Program-made: the position numbers and the translations under genes
The notes under the pieces: model-generated
The model's database searches: none
Seen by the model: only the letters and a program-made list of their open reading frames with translations
What the model was told of the DNA's origin: nothing
Assembly (NCBI RefSeq): GCF_029960645.1
Contig: NZ_JASBQY010000002.1
Coordinates: 62,001-126,000, forward strand
Source: Arthrobacter sp. AL12
GTDB taxonomy: Bacteria > Actinomycetota > Actinomycetes > Actinomycetales > Micrococcaceae
Direction: 5' to 3'
DNA: 64,000 nucleotides
In this document: positions 8,831 through 16,354 of the stretch, piece after piece
Layout of the letters: the number at the start of each line of letters is the position of its first letter
Numbering within the stretch: position 1 is the stretch's first letter

Positions 8831-9562
8831 CTACGTGCGGTCCAGCTTTGCCTGCGTCGATGACCAGCCTTGCTGGTGCAGCCGCTCAAAACCGTCGAGG
8901 AGGAGGTCAAGGGCGAATTCGAACTCGAACTGGTCGTCGCAGCCGTGCCCGACCACCGACCCTGCATCGTGGTCCATCGACGTGGCAATCGCGACGATGT
9001 TCGGATAGCGGGCCGCCATCTGCTCGAGCATGGCGGTCCGGGCTTCCGGTGGAATCTCCGCCGGGGACCCCGCCGTCGGGCCCGCCGGGGCGTCGAACAG
9101 CTCCTGGGTGAACCCCCACATGCGGCCGCCGATGGCATGCATTACGTGGTGCGTGAGGTCGGCGGAGAAGCCGCCGGCCAGGAACATGCCGGTGAACGAG
9201 TCCATGTAGCCAAGGACGGCGGGCGCCTTGTTGGTCCGCGATTCGATGGCCTGCCGGGCCCAGGGGTGGCGCTGCAGAGCCTGCCTCGCCGACAGCACCC
9301 TCAGGCGGACGGCGCTCTTCCAGTCCAGATCCGGCGCCGGGGGGTCGATCTCGCCGATAAGGGCAGCGACCATACCGTCGAGCAGTTCGTCCTTGTTGGC
9401 GACGTGCTTGTAGATCGCCATCGGCACCACCCCGAGCTCCTCGGCGAGGCGGCGCATGCTGAGCGACTCGAAGCCCGCGGCATCAGCGAGTGCGACGGCG
9501 GCCTGCAGCACGCGCTCCCGGTTCAAGGGCGTGCGGGCTGTGGCCTCCAGCTGCTGGGTCAT
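8831..9562 (-). CDS. TetR/AcrR family regulator
   Basis: 243 residues. The N-terminal HTH is clear: RERVLQAAVALADAAGFESL, then MRRLAEELGVVPMAIYKHV, and NKDELLDGMV. The C-terminal half is a TetR_C ligand-binding domain of the MAIYKHV/TetR-class type. It is divergent from the DUF2306-oxidoreductase operon, and two identical palindromes lie in the 107-bp gap; one is 36 bp upstream of this gene's ATG. It is therefore very likely a repressor of both itself and the divergent operon. The inducing ligand is unknown. Confidence 0.9.
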   Translation of the reverse strand: MTQQLEATARTPLNRERVLQAAVALADAAGFESLSMRRLAEELGVVPMAIYKHVANKDELLDGMVAALIGEIDPPAPDLDWKSAVRLRVLSARQALQRHPWARQAIESRTNKAPAVLGYMDSFTGMFLAGGFSADLTHHVMHAIGGRMWGFTQELFDAPAGPTAGSPAEIPPEARTAMLEQMAARYPNIVAIATSMDHDAGSVVGHGCDDQFEFEFALDLLLDGFERLHQQGWSSTQAKLDRT

Positions 9563-9591
9563 CCCGACAACCTTTCCCTAGCGGCACCCTC

Positions 9592-9620
9592 TTGACAAGT
9601 GTACGCCGTACACCTACGGT
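9592..9620 (+). promoter_or_regulatory. Promoter with TetR operator filling the -35/-10 spacer
   Basis: A perfect -35 TTGACA (9592-9597) and -10 TACGGT (9615-9620) are separated by exactly 17 bp, and that spacer is the palindrome AGTGTACGCCGTACACC (9598-9614). Repressor binding there would exclude RNA polymerase directly. Transcription would run towards the DUF2306 gene at 9670. The same palindrome also covers the likely promoter of the divergent TetR gene. Confidence 0.75.
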
Positions 9621-9631
9621 TGGGCCAATCG

Positions 9632-9648
9632 GGTGTACGCCGTACACC
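9632..9648. promoter_or_regulatory. Second copy of the TetR operator
   Basis: GGTGTACGCCGTACACC, a perfect 17-bp palindrome apart from the odd centre base, repeats the 15-bp core GTGTACGCCGTACAC found at 9599-9613. Centre-to-centre distance is 34 bp, a little over three helical turns. It lies just downstream of the predicted transcription start and 22 bp before the DUF2306 start codon. Confidence 0.75.
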
Positions 9649-9669
9649 AGCTGAACTGAGGACCAGGCC

Positions 9670-10419
9670 ATGACAGAAAAACCCAGCAATGCCCTCCAGC
9701 CCACCGGGCACCCCAGGGAACGTGGCGGACCCTCGTGGGCCGTACCAGTCGCCCTGATCCTCCTGAGCCTCATTCCGGTGATCGCGGGGGCGTCGCGGAT
9801 GACGGAGCTGGCCGGGGGAGCCGCCCTCACGCCACAGAATGCAAGGTTCTTCGCCTCGCCGGTTCCCGTCGTGGTCCATATTTTCAGTGTCACCATCTAC
9901 AGCCTGCTCGGGGCATTCCAGTTCGTTCCCGCGCTGCGGGGCAGGCGCGGCTGGCACCGCGTCGCCGGGGGCATTCTCATTCCCGCTGGCCTGTTCGCCG
10001 CCCTCTCCGGATTGTGGATGTCGGCCTTCTACCCCCTCCCGGACGGCGACACCGACGTCCCGGTTCGGCTGCTCTTCGGCTCGGCAATGCTGGTCAGCAT
10101 CGTCCTTGGGGTGATCGCGCTCAAGAACCGGGATTATGTCCGGCACGGCGCGTGGATGACGCGAGGTTATGCGATCGGCGTCGCTGCGGGAACCCAGGCC
10201 CTGGTGATTCTTGCCTGGATACTGCTCGTGGGAACGCCCGATGAGCTGACCCGGGCGCTGCTGATGACGGCGGCCTGGGTGATCAACGTGGCCGTGGCAG
10301 AGTACGTCATCCATCGGCGCGCCCGACTCTCGACCCGCGCGCACGGTCCTGCCGTCCGCTCCGTCCAAACCGTGCGCTCCGTCCGCTCCGTTCGCTCCGC
10401 TGCGGGGGTGGCCCGATGA
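9670..10419 (+). CDS. DUF2306 membrane protein
   Basis: 249 residues, TGAGGA about 9 bp upstream of the ATG. Six to seven hydrophobic helices; VHIFSVTIYSLLGAFQF and RRGWHRVAGGILIPAGL match the DUF2306 family, with histidines in helices as in haem- or quinone-binding membrane proteins. Function uncharacterised. The C-terminus (RSVRSVRSA) is encoded by three tandem 9-bp repeats and is probably variable. The stop overlaps the next start (ATGA at 10416-10419), so it is translationally coupled to the oxidoreductase. Predicted to be repressed by the divergent TetR protein. Confidence 0.88.
   Translation: MTEKPSNALQPTGHPRERGGPSWAVPVALILLSLIPVIAGASRMTELAGGAALTPQNARFFASPVPVVVHIFSVTIYSLLGAFQFVPALRGRRGWHRVAGGILIPAGLFAALSGLWMSAFYPLPDGDTDVPVRLLFGSAMLVSIVLGVIALKNRDYVRHGAWMTRGYAIGVAAGTQALVILAWILLVGTPDELTRALLMTAAWVINVAVAEYVIHRRARLSTRAHGPAVRSVQTVRSVRSVRSAAGVAR
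10375..10401 (+). repeat. Three tandem 9-bp repeats inside a coding region
   Basis: CGCTCCGTC, CGCTCCGTT and CGCTCCGCT follow each other at the 3' end of the DUF2306 gene and encode RSV-RSV-RSA. A further related unit lies about 20 bp upstream. Such in-frame repeats can expand or contract without breaking the frame. Confidence 0.7.
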
Positions 10420-11411
10420 AGGCCGCCGTGTACCGGCAGTTCGGCCCTCCGGACGTCGTGCGGGTCGAGGAGATAGCCAAGCCACTGCCCGGCAGCAACG
10501 AGGTGTTGGTCAAGGTGCATGCGAGCACGGTGAGCGCCGCAGACCACCGCGCGCGCGGCCGCGATGTTCCCCGCGGGCTGGGTTTGCTGGCCGCGCCGGC
10601 GCTGGGCATCTTTCGGCCGCGACGCCGCGTGCTGGGCATGGACGTCGCCGGCGTCGTCGAGGCCGTCGGTGCCGATGTCAGCAAGTTCCAGCCGGGCGAC
10701 GCGGTGATCGCGATGCTCGGCGCCAGCTTTGGCGGGCATGCCGAATATGCGTGTGTCCCCTCGGAAGGCGCCATCACGGCCAAACCCCGCAACATGACGT
10801 TCGAGGACGCCGTGACACTCGTTTTCGGCGGCCTCACCGCGCGGGTCTTCCTCGGCCGCGCAGGCGTCAAACCTGGCGACACGGTCCTGGTCAACGGAGC
10901 CTCCGGCGCCGTGGGAACGGCCGCCGTGCAACTCGCGAAGCAGCTCGGTGCGCATGTCACGGGCGTGAGCAGCGCAGCCAATGCTGGTTTGGTGGCGTCT
11001 CTGGGCGCGGACCGGGTGCTCGACTACTCCGCCGTCGACGTCACGACGGAGGGCAGGACTTACGACGTCGCCATGGACTGTGTCGGCAATCTCCCGTTCG
11101 AGCGGGCCGCGGCAGCGATCAACCCCGGCGGGGCACTGCTGCTCGTCGTCGCCGACCTTAAAGCGATACTGCTGGCCCCCTGGCGGAGCCGGGCGAGCGG
11201 CAAACGCGTCACCGCGGGCCGCGTTCGGTACACGGCCGAGGATCTGGCGTTCCTCGTCCGCCTTGCGGAACAGGGGCACTACCAGTCGGTCAGGGACCGC
11301 AGCTACGACCTTGCCGACGTCGTTGCAGCGCACCGCTTCGTCGACGCGGGGCGCAAGAGGGGCAACGTGGTCCTGCAGATGCCCGCCAGCACAACAGCCC
11401 GAGTGTCTTAA
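10416..11411 (+). CDS. Medium-chain (quinone-oxidoreductase-like) NAD(P)-dependent alcohol dehydrogenase
   Basis: 331 residues. N-terminal GroES-like fold (MKAAVYRQFGPPDVVRVEEI) and a Rossmann domain with the nucleotide-binding loop NGASGAVGTAAVQLAK near residue 155. The zinc-binding residues of true alcohol dehydrogenases are absent, placing it with quinone-reductase/zeta-crystallin-like MDR enzymes. It overlaps the DUF2306 stop by 4 bp, so it is the second gene of the TetR-controlled operon. Substrate unknown; detoxification of a reactive carbonyl or quinone is a reasonable guess. Confidence 0.88.
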   Translation: MKAAVYRQFGPPDVVRVEEIAKPLPGSNEVLVKVHASTVSAADHRARGRDVPRGLGLLAAPALGIFRPRRRVLGMDVAGVVEAVGADVSKFQPGDAVIAMLGASFGGHAEYACVPSEGAITAKPRNMTFEDAVTLVFGGLTARVFLGRAGVKPGDTVLVNGASGAVGTAAVQLAKQLGAHVTGVSSAANAGLVASLGADRVLDYSAVDVTTEGRTYDVAMDCVGNLPFERAAAAINPGGALLLVVADLKAILLAPWRSRASGKRVTAGRVRYTAEDLAFLVRLAEQGHYQSVRDRSYDLADVVAAHRFVDAGRKRGNVVLQMPASTTARVS

Positions 11412-11506
11412 TTCGACATGCTAATGCCCCACTCCAGCCACAACTCCGTAACATAGGAGAAAGTACAGCCGCCAGCTTGCCAAGCTCATCGAAAAGGACT
11501 ATTAAG

Positions 11507-12520
11507 GTGCCCCTCGAATCATTGCCCGTCCTGGACCTTTCCCAATTGAGTGCAGGCCCGGAGGAGGCCTCGCGGTTCCGCGATGACCTGCGCAACGCCA
11601 TGCACGAGGTCGGCTTCCTCTACCTGGCCGGCCACGGTATTCCGCAGGAGCTGACGGATTCCATCCTCGACGTCTCCCGCCGCTTCTTCGAGCTCCCCGA
11701 CGAGCAGAAGCTCGCGGTCGAGAACGTCAACAGCCCGCAGTTCCGGGGTTACACGCGGGTCGGCGGCGAGCTCACGGACGGCGCCGTCGACTGGCGGGAG
11801 CAGATCGATATCGGCGTCGAGCGTGCTGTCGTGCATCCGGGTCCGGGCGTCGCCGATTACTGGCGTCTCGAGGGGCCCAACCTGTGGCCGGACGCCCTCC
11901 CCGAAATGCGGGACATTGTCCTGGAGTGGACCGAGCGGCTGAGTGACATTTCGCTGACCCTTCTGCGTGCCCTGGCGGTGTCCCTTGGGGCGCCCGAAAA
12001 CACGTTCGACGAGGCATTCGCGGCGCGGGCCTTTCCCCTCCTGAAAATTGTGCGGTATCCGGGGGAGTCCAACCCCGAGCCCAAGCAGGGGGTGGGCTCG
12101 CACCGCGACGGCGGCGTCCTGACGCTGCTGCTCGTGGAGCCTGGAAAGGGTGGGCTGCAGGTCGAGTATCAGGGGCAGTGGATCGACGCCCCGCAGGTGC
12201 CGGGAACGTTCGTGGTCAACATCGGCGAGATGCTGGAACTGGCAACCAACGGGTATCTCAAAGCGACCCTGCACCGGGTGATGTCGCCCCTGCGCGGTAG
12301 CGACCGTATATCGCTTCCGTTCTTCTTCAACCCGGCGCTGGACGCGACCATGCCGCAGCTCGCGGTCAGCCCGGAGTTCCAGGCCAAGGCCCGCGGCCTG
12401 TCCGTCGATCCGACGAACAGCCCCATCCTTGAAACCTACGGCGACAATGCCTTGCGCTACCGGCTGCGGGCCCACCCGAACGTCGTCGCCGAGCACCACT
12501 CGGACCTGCAGAACAGCTGA
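11507..12520 (+). CDS. Isopenicillin-N-synthase-like 2-oxoglutarate/Fe(II) dioxygenase
   Basis: 337 residues from GTG at 11507 (VPLESLPVLDLSQLSAG); AAAGGA about 8 bp upstream favours it over an earlier TTG. DIOX_N domain at 5-130. The iron-binding triad is visible as SHRDGG (HxD, near residue 198) and the distal His in ATLHRVMSP, followed by RISLPFFF, whose Arg and Ser bind 2-oxoglutarate. Members act on small metabolites or in antibiotic and ethylene pathways; there is no biosynthetic cluster here, so the substrate is open. Stands alone after the oxidoreductase, 95 bp downstream. Confidence 0.88.
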   Translation: MPLESLPVLDLSQLSAGPEEASRFRDDLRNAMHEVGFLYLAGHGIPQELTDSILDVSRRFFELPDEQKLAVENVNSPQFRGYTRVGGELTDGAVDWREQIDIGVERAVVHPGPGVADYWRLEGPNLWPDALPEMRDIVLEWTERLSDISLTLLRALAVSLGAPENTFDEAFAARAFPLLKIVRYPGESNPEPKQGVGSHRDGGVLTLLLVEPGKGGLQVEYQGQWIDAPQVPGTFVVNIGEMLELATNGYLKATLHRVMSPLRGSDRISLPFFFNPALDATMPQLAVSPEFQAKARGLSVDPTNSPILETYGDNALRYRLRAHPNVVAEHHSDLQNS

Positions 12521-12681
12521 GCCGCCCGCTCACGCCGCCGCCGGCTCGATCACGGTGAGGACCGACGCCGGAAGCGGCGCCCCGGAATGCCTGGTCCAGT
12601 CAAAACGGGTCGGGAGCCATTGCCAGCGGTGACGGGTAGGCTCCATGTCCTAGAGAAGGTCAACACGTCCTTGGGGGAACC

Positions 12682-12963
12682 TTGTTCAACCGCATCCAGA
12701 CCATGATCATGCTGGGACTAGTCCTGATTGCCGTTGGGACGGCCGTCGCCGTTGCCGTGCGCGTCGTGTCATTTTCACGCTACATGCGCCTTGAGGATCT
12801 GGGCCTGGATGTGGATCCGGCCTTAGGGACCGGACTGTTCAGCCAGATCGTTGCGCCCACCACGGCCGAACGGACGATGTTCTACGCCGCTGTTGCCCTC
12901 ATCCCGGTCGGTCTGGTGCTGCTGATCCTCGCGTTGCGCAGACGGCCGCTGGCCGGCGGATGA
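12682..12963 (+). CDS. Small two-helix membrane protein, unknown
   Basis: 93 residues starting at TTG (MFNRIQTMIM) with GGGGGAA about 5 bp upstream. Two hydrophobic segments (9-30 and 66-86) flank an outward loop containing LEDLGLDVDPALGTG. The C-terminus is basic (RRRPLAGG), consistent with inside-facing ends. No family recognised. Confidence 0.6.
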   Translation: MFNRIQTMIMLGLVLIAVGTAVAVAVRVVSFSRYMRLEDLGLDVDPALGTGLFSQIVAPTTAERTMFYAAVALIPVGLVLLILALRRRPLAGG

Positions 12964-12986
12964 CCGCTGAACCGGTCCACCGGGGG

Positions 12987-13055
12987 AAGCAACGCGGGGT
13001 CAATTCCAGCCCATCCTGCGTTTGGATTATGGGCGCGAGGTGACCCCGCGTTGCT
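12987..13055. repeat. Dispersed inverted repeat, copy 1
   Basis: AGCAACGCGGGGTCA (12988-13002) and its exact complement TGACCCCGCGTTGCT (13041-13055) form 15-bp arms around a 38-bp loop containing TTATGGGCGCGA. The same arm and the loop block CGCGCCCATAA recur in inverted orientation at 28301-28368. It lies in the short tail-to-tail gap after the small membrane protein. The arrangement suggests a REP/MITE-like intergenic element that may also stop transcription. Confidence 0.75.
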
Positions 13056-13083
13056 GTGGGGTTGCCCCCGGTCAGCGGCTTGG

Positions 13084-13965
13084 TCAGCCTTGGGTGATGG
13101 TCAGCGGCTTCTGCGGAAGGACGCACGACACTCGATCGAGACCGCCGTCGGCGCCTGCAGCCCGGTTGTTCCTGCCGGTGTCGTCGCACCAGTCGATGTT
13201 GAAGGGCATTGCCGTGATGGCCGACTGTCCCGCAGCGGTCCGGGTGGGGACTTCAAAACTGTAGGTGAAGCCCCCTGCATCGCCCATCGGGGCGGTCGCC
13301 GTCATCACCTCCACGCCGGCGGCATCCGTCATGGCCACCTGGATGCGGGCGTTCGCCCCGTAGCGCGGGTTGCAGACAGCATCCGGAGCCGTCACGGTCA
13401 CGGTGTCGCCTGGTTTCGCGCTCGAGGGCGCCACGGAAAATGCCGGCGGGAAACAGGGCAGCTCCCCGTCTCCGGATGTTGAACCCGCGCAACCGGAAAC
13501 AGCGACCACCAACAGCGCCAGGCACCCTCGGGCGACGACCAGACCCGGGACTCTCCGGCGTCGGGCATGACCGCCGCCGGAGGTGGCGAAGGCGTCGGCT
13601 ATGCCCATGCCTCCCGTAAACGCGACGAACCAATGGGACGGCGCCGCGAGGACGATCAAAGCCAGGTAGCCGGCGATCACATCGCTCGCGCGCGGAGTTT
13701 TCGTGAGGATTGTTGCTATCAAGGCAACGGCAGCCAAAGCGACTCCGACAGCACTCCAGGCGATCACCCGGGGCGCGCCCAGGGACTCACCGGCGTCGGC
13801 AAGGGCTGCGTATATTTCGGCAAGCGTTGCACCCGGGACCGCGGCCAGAGGATTCCACACCAGTGTTTGGAACGCGCCGGCGATCGAATAGGCGGCCAGC
13901 GCCGCGGATCCTACCCCCGCCGCAAGGACGGCCCTGCCCTTGGGAACATCTCCCCCGTGAACCAT
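13084..13965 (-). CDS. Membrane module fused to a lipoprotein-like secreted domain, unknown
   Basis: 293 residues in one frame that reads like two proteins. Residues 1-135 hold three to four hydrophobic helices (RAVLAAGVGSAALAAYSIAG; VIAWSAVGVALAAVALIAT; VIAGYLALIVLAAPSHWFV). At about 138-160 there is ARRRRVPGLVVARGCLALL followed by VVAVSGC, which looks like a fresh lipoprotein signal with lipobox. After it comes a secreted domain with DTVTVTAPDAVC and GGFTYSFEVPT, like a beta-sandwich carrying conserved cysteines. No in-frame ATG or GTG lies at the second signal. It may be a true fusion or two genes joined by an indel. Confidence 0.6.
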   Translation of the reverse strand: MVHGGDVPKGRAVLAAGVGSAALAAYSIAGAFQTLVWNPLAAVPGATLAEIYAALADAGESLGAPRVIAWSAVGVALAAVALIATILTKTPRASDVIAGYLALIVLAAPSHWFVAFTGGMGIADAFATSGGGHARRRRVPGLVVARGCLALLVVAVSGCAGSTSGDGELPCFPPAFSVAPSSAKPGDTVTVTAPDAVCNPRYGANARIQVAMTDAAGVEVMTATAPMGDAGGFTYSFEVPTRTAAGQSAITAMPFNIDWCDDTGRNNRAAGADGGLDRVSCVLPQKPLTITQG

Positions 13966-14158
13966 GGACAGAAGCTATCACCCGCCGGCAACCTGTTGTG
14001 ACGCGGAGCCCGGCCCCGGGCCTCCCCGTGAGAACTGCTCGGGATGCGCCCGCAACGTCGGAGCCAGCCTTCCGGGCAAAATGCTGTCCTTGATTTCGCA
14101 CAATGGTTATCCTGTCGATTATGGACGTGCTGGCAGCCCGCGGTACGGGCCCCCGCTA

Positions 14159-14668
14159 ATGGACTCGACTGGCCACGGCCAGCCGGCCGCGGCGGAGAGG
14201 GACTGGCCGCCCGGACCGGTGGTGCTGGGAGTGGCCTGGGAACCGTCTGACTCCCTGATCCGGGCCGGCGCCAGCCTGGCTGCAAGGCTGGACGCCCACC
14301 TCATTTGCGCCTACGTGGATCCGGCCAGTTACCTCACGGAGTGGGAACCCGCAGCCTCAAGGACAAGCGCATCGCTGGATCCGGCCGTCAACAATGAGAC
14401 GGACTTTCCCTCCGGCCACGTACGGGACCTGCTCCAGGCCATTCTGGGCCCGCCGGGCGAGGAATGGTCCTTCCGGGTGCTGAACGGCGCCGTCGCCCAG
14501 GCCCTTGGGCGGCTGGCGGCAAGCACGGATGCCTCGCTGCTGATCGTCGGGGGACAACGTCCCGGACGGCTCCATGCCGTGGAACGGATGCTGGAGGGAT
14601 CTGTCGAAGCGGAGTTGTCCGGTCTGCAACACAGACCCGTGCTGGTCATTCCACCGCCGCGCCGCTAA
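14159..14668 (+). CDS. Universal stress protein (UspA-like, single domain)
   Basis: 169 residues from ATG at 14159 (MDSTGHGQPAAAERDWPPG); upstream sequence in the same frame is low in family likeness, so the shorter start is preferred, although its ribosome binding site is weak. VVLGVAWEPSDSLIRAGASL begins the Usp fold and ASLLIVGGQRPGRLHAVERM continues it, with EGSVEAELSGLQHRPVLVI at the end. The usual G-2x-G-9x-G-S ATP loop is only partly kept (GGQRPGRLHAVERMLEGS). Divergent from the membrane/lipoprotein gene. Confidence 0.8.
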   Translation: MDSTGHGQPAAAERDWPPGPVVLGVAWEPSDSLIRAGASLAARLDAHLICAYVDPASYLTEWEPAASRTSASLDPAVNNETDFPSGHVRDLLQAILGPPGEEWSFRVLNGAVAQALGRLAASTDASLLIVGGQRPGRLHAVERMLEGSVEAELSGLQHRPVLVIPPPRR

Positions 14669-14690
14669 CGCCGGGGGTCCAGGTGGCCGC

Positions 14691-16205
14691 CTATTTCCAG
14701 CGCAGCGGCTCGGGCGGAGACGAGTTCCACGTGCGGAAGAACCGCTCGCGGGATTCCTCGCCGGCCGCTTGTTCCAGGGCATGCAGCCGCCCGTAGGTGA
14801 ACGCACTTTTGCCGCGGTGGGTGGCGGCCAATTCACGCAACAGCTCCTGGGTGACGACGCTGTCATGGTGATCGCCCAGGCTCTCCTGGATCTCTTCGGC
14901 TGCCCGTGCAAGTCTGGTGGCCCGTTTCCCGAATATCGGGGCAGCCGCTTCTGCCGCGTAGCGCAGGCGCTTGGCGCTCTTCCGGACTTCATGGAGTGCG
15001 GCGTCCGCGGCTGGACTTTCGGAATCGGCGTCAAGGGCAAGCACCTCCTTCTTCAAGCGTTTGCGCTGCTTCGACACGAGCCGGCCCACTGTCTGCAGGG
15101 CTTCCTTCCCGGCAGTCTCGGTCAGCGGCGGGTCCGCCAGGAAGGCATCCAGCGCATCGAGCAGCCGGAAGTAGCGCGCACTCTTCAGCGCAGTCAGACC
15201 CTTCGCGCGGGCGTCGTGGGCCGCGGCGTCGAAGTGCTCCTTGATCTGCCGCGCCGCCGGACCCAGCAATAGCTCCGGCGGCTCTGCGCCGACCAACTCC
15301 AGCAGACGGGCCTCCATGACCTCGTTGTCCCGTGCCTCACCCACGGTGCCGGCTAGCCATTGGAGTTCTGAGCGCAGCGAGCCGGTGACGTCGCTGTCGG
15401 CAAGGTTCCGGAAGGTAGCCAGTGCGGATCGCATCCGGCGGGCGGCCACCCGGAGCTGATGGACGGCGTCCGGCGCGTTTTCCCGGACCCCTGGGTCATG
15501 TTTCTTGAGCGCCTCGACCTGCTGAGCCAGATAGGAAAGGAGCACCGCGGACGCCGGTCCCTCGGGTTCTGGTCCGGGGGCAGGTTCACTAACGGCGGGA
15601 TTCTGCTCGCCCAAGCCGCGGGCGAGTTTGGTTGGCATCGCCGACTTTTGGCGGCCTGCCTCGGCGAGCAGCGCGTCGGCGCCCCTGAGCAGCCGCTTGT
15701 GGCCGTCGATCAGCTCGATTTCCCACTCCCGCCACGTCGAGTGTGCCTGCGGGTCCAACAGGGTCTGGGCATCCACGCGGTCATCACTGAAGTCGGCCAG
15801 GGCGGTTCCATCTGATGCGAAGAGTCGCCGCGTGGTGCGCCGGGTGTTCAGCCTTGCCACCGGAACCAAGTCCTGGTCCCTCGTATGGACAAGGACGAGT
15901 CTTCGTAGCCGCCGAGGCACCGACTCAGGATTCTTGCCGAACGGCACCGTGAATTCCTGACGTTCCCCAACCGCCACGGGGAGTTTCAAGTGCCATCCGT
16001 CGTCGTGTCCGCCGGTCCGCCGGCGCAAGGTGATCCCGCGGGACGCCAGTGCCAGACCGGCTGTATCAAAGTAGACGGCGTCAAGGGATTCGTCCTCGGG
16101 TGGCCCGACCTGCTCCACCCCCGGCAACGACTCGAGGACCGGCAGTTCATCGTTCTCGCCGGCGTCGTATTTTCGCTCCACCTCGAGCATCTCGGAACCG
16201 GCCAT
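14691..16205 (-). CDS. CYTH-CHAD domain protein (polyphosphate-associated)
   Basis: 504 residues from ATG at 16205 (MAGSEMLEVERKYD). The CYTH domain covers about 5-200 with the EVERKYD motif that starts the triphosphate tunnel, and many Arg/Lys/Glu residues (ITLRRRTGG, WHLKLPV, WEIELIDG). The CHAD domain covers about 225-500, with basic helices such as VHQLRVAARRMRSALATFR and LHEVRKSAKRLRYAAE. CHAD domains bind polyphosphate; CYTH members hydrolyse inorganic triphosphate or related compounds. Convergent with the universal stress protein gene, 22 bp apart, and divergent from hrpB. Confidence 0.92.
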   Translation of the reverse strand: MAGSEMLEVERKYDAGENDELPVLESLPGVEQVGPPEDESLDAVYFDTAGLALASRGITLRRRTGGHDDGWHLKLPVAVGERQEFTVPFGKNPESVPRRLRRLVLVHTRDQDLVPVARLNTRRTTRRLFASDGTALADFSDDRVDAQTLLDPQAHSTWREWEIELIDGHKRLLRGADALLAEAGRQKSAMPTKLARGLGEQNPAVSEPAPGPEPEGPASAVLLSYLAQQVEALKKHDPGVRENAPDAVHQLRVAARRMRSALATFRNLADSDVTGSLRSELQWLAGTVGEARDNEVMEARLLELVGAEPPELLLGPAARQIKEHFDAAAHDARAKGLTALKSARYFRLLDALDAFLADPPLTETAGKEALQTVGRLVSKQRKRLKKEVLALDADSESPAADAALHEVRKSAKRLRYAAEAAAPIFGKRATRLARAAEEIQESLGDHHDSVVTQELLRELAATHRGKSAFTYGRLHALEQAAGEESRERFFRTWNSSPPEPLRWK

Positions 16206-16354
16206 GGGCCAGACTAGGCCCCCTGGAGCAGGAACCGCATGAGTCAAAGGTCCCGGAATCGATGCGAGGCAGCGTTCAGCGACGAAACGACCGAGGACGC
16301 CTCACCGGCAGGCGGGCGGAACACGGCGTCCGGCTTTGTGGGGACAATGGATGT

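Noticed and set aside
16049..16354. Upstream extension of hrpB
   Set aside because: The first ~100 codons lie over the CYTH-CHAD gene and promoter, with no helicase similarity; GTG at 16355 fits better.
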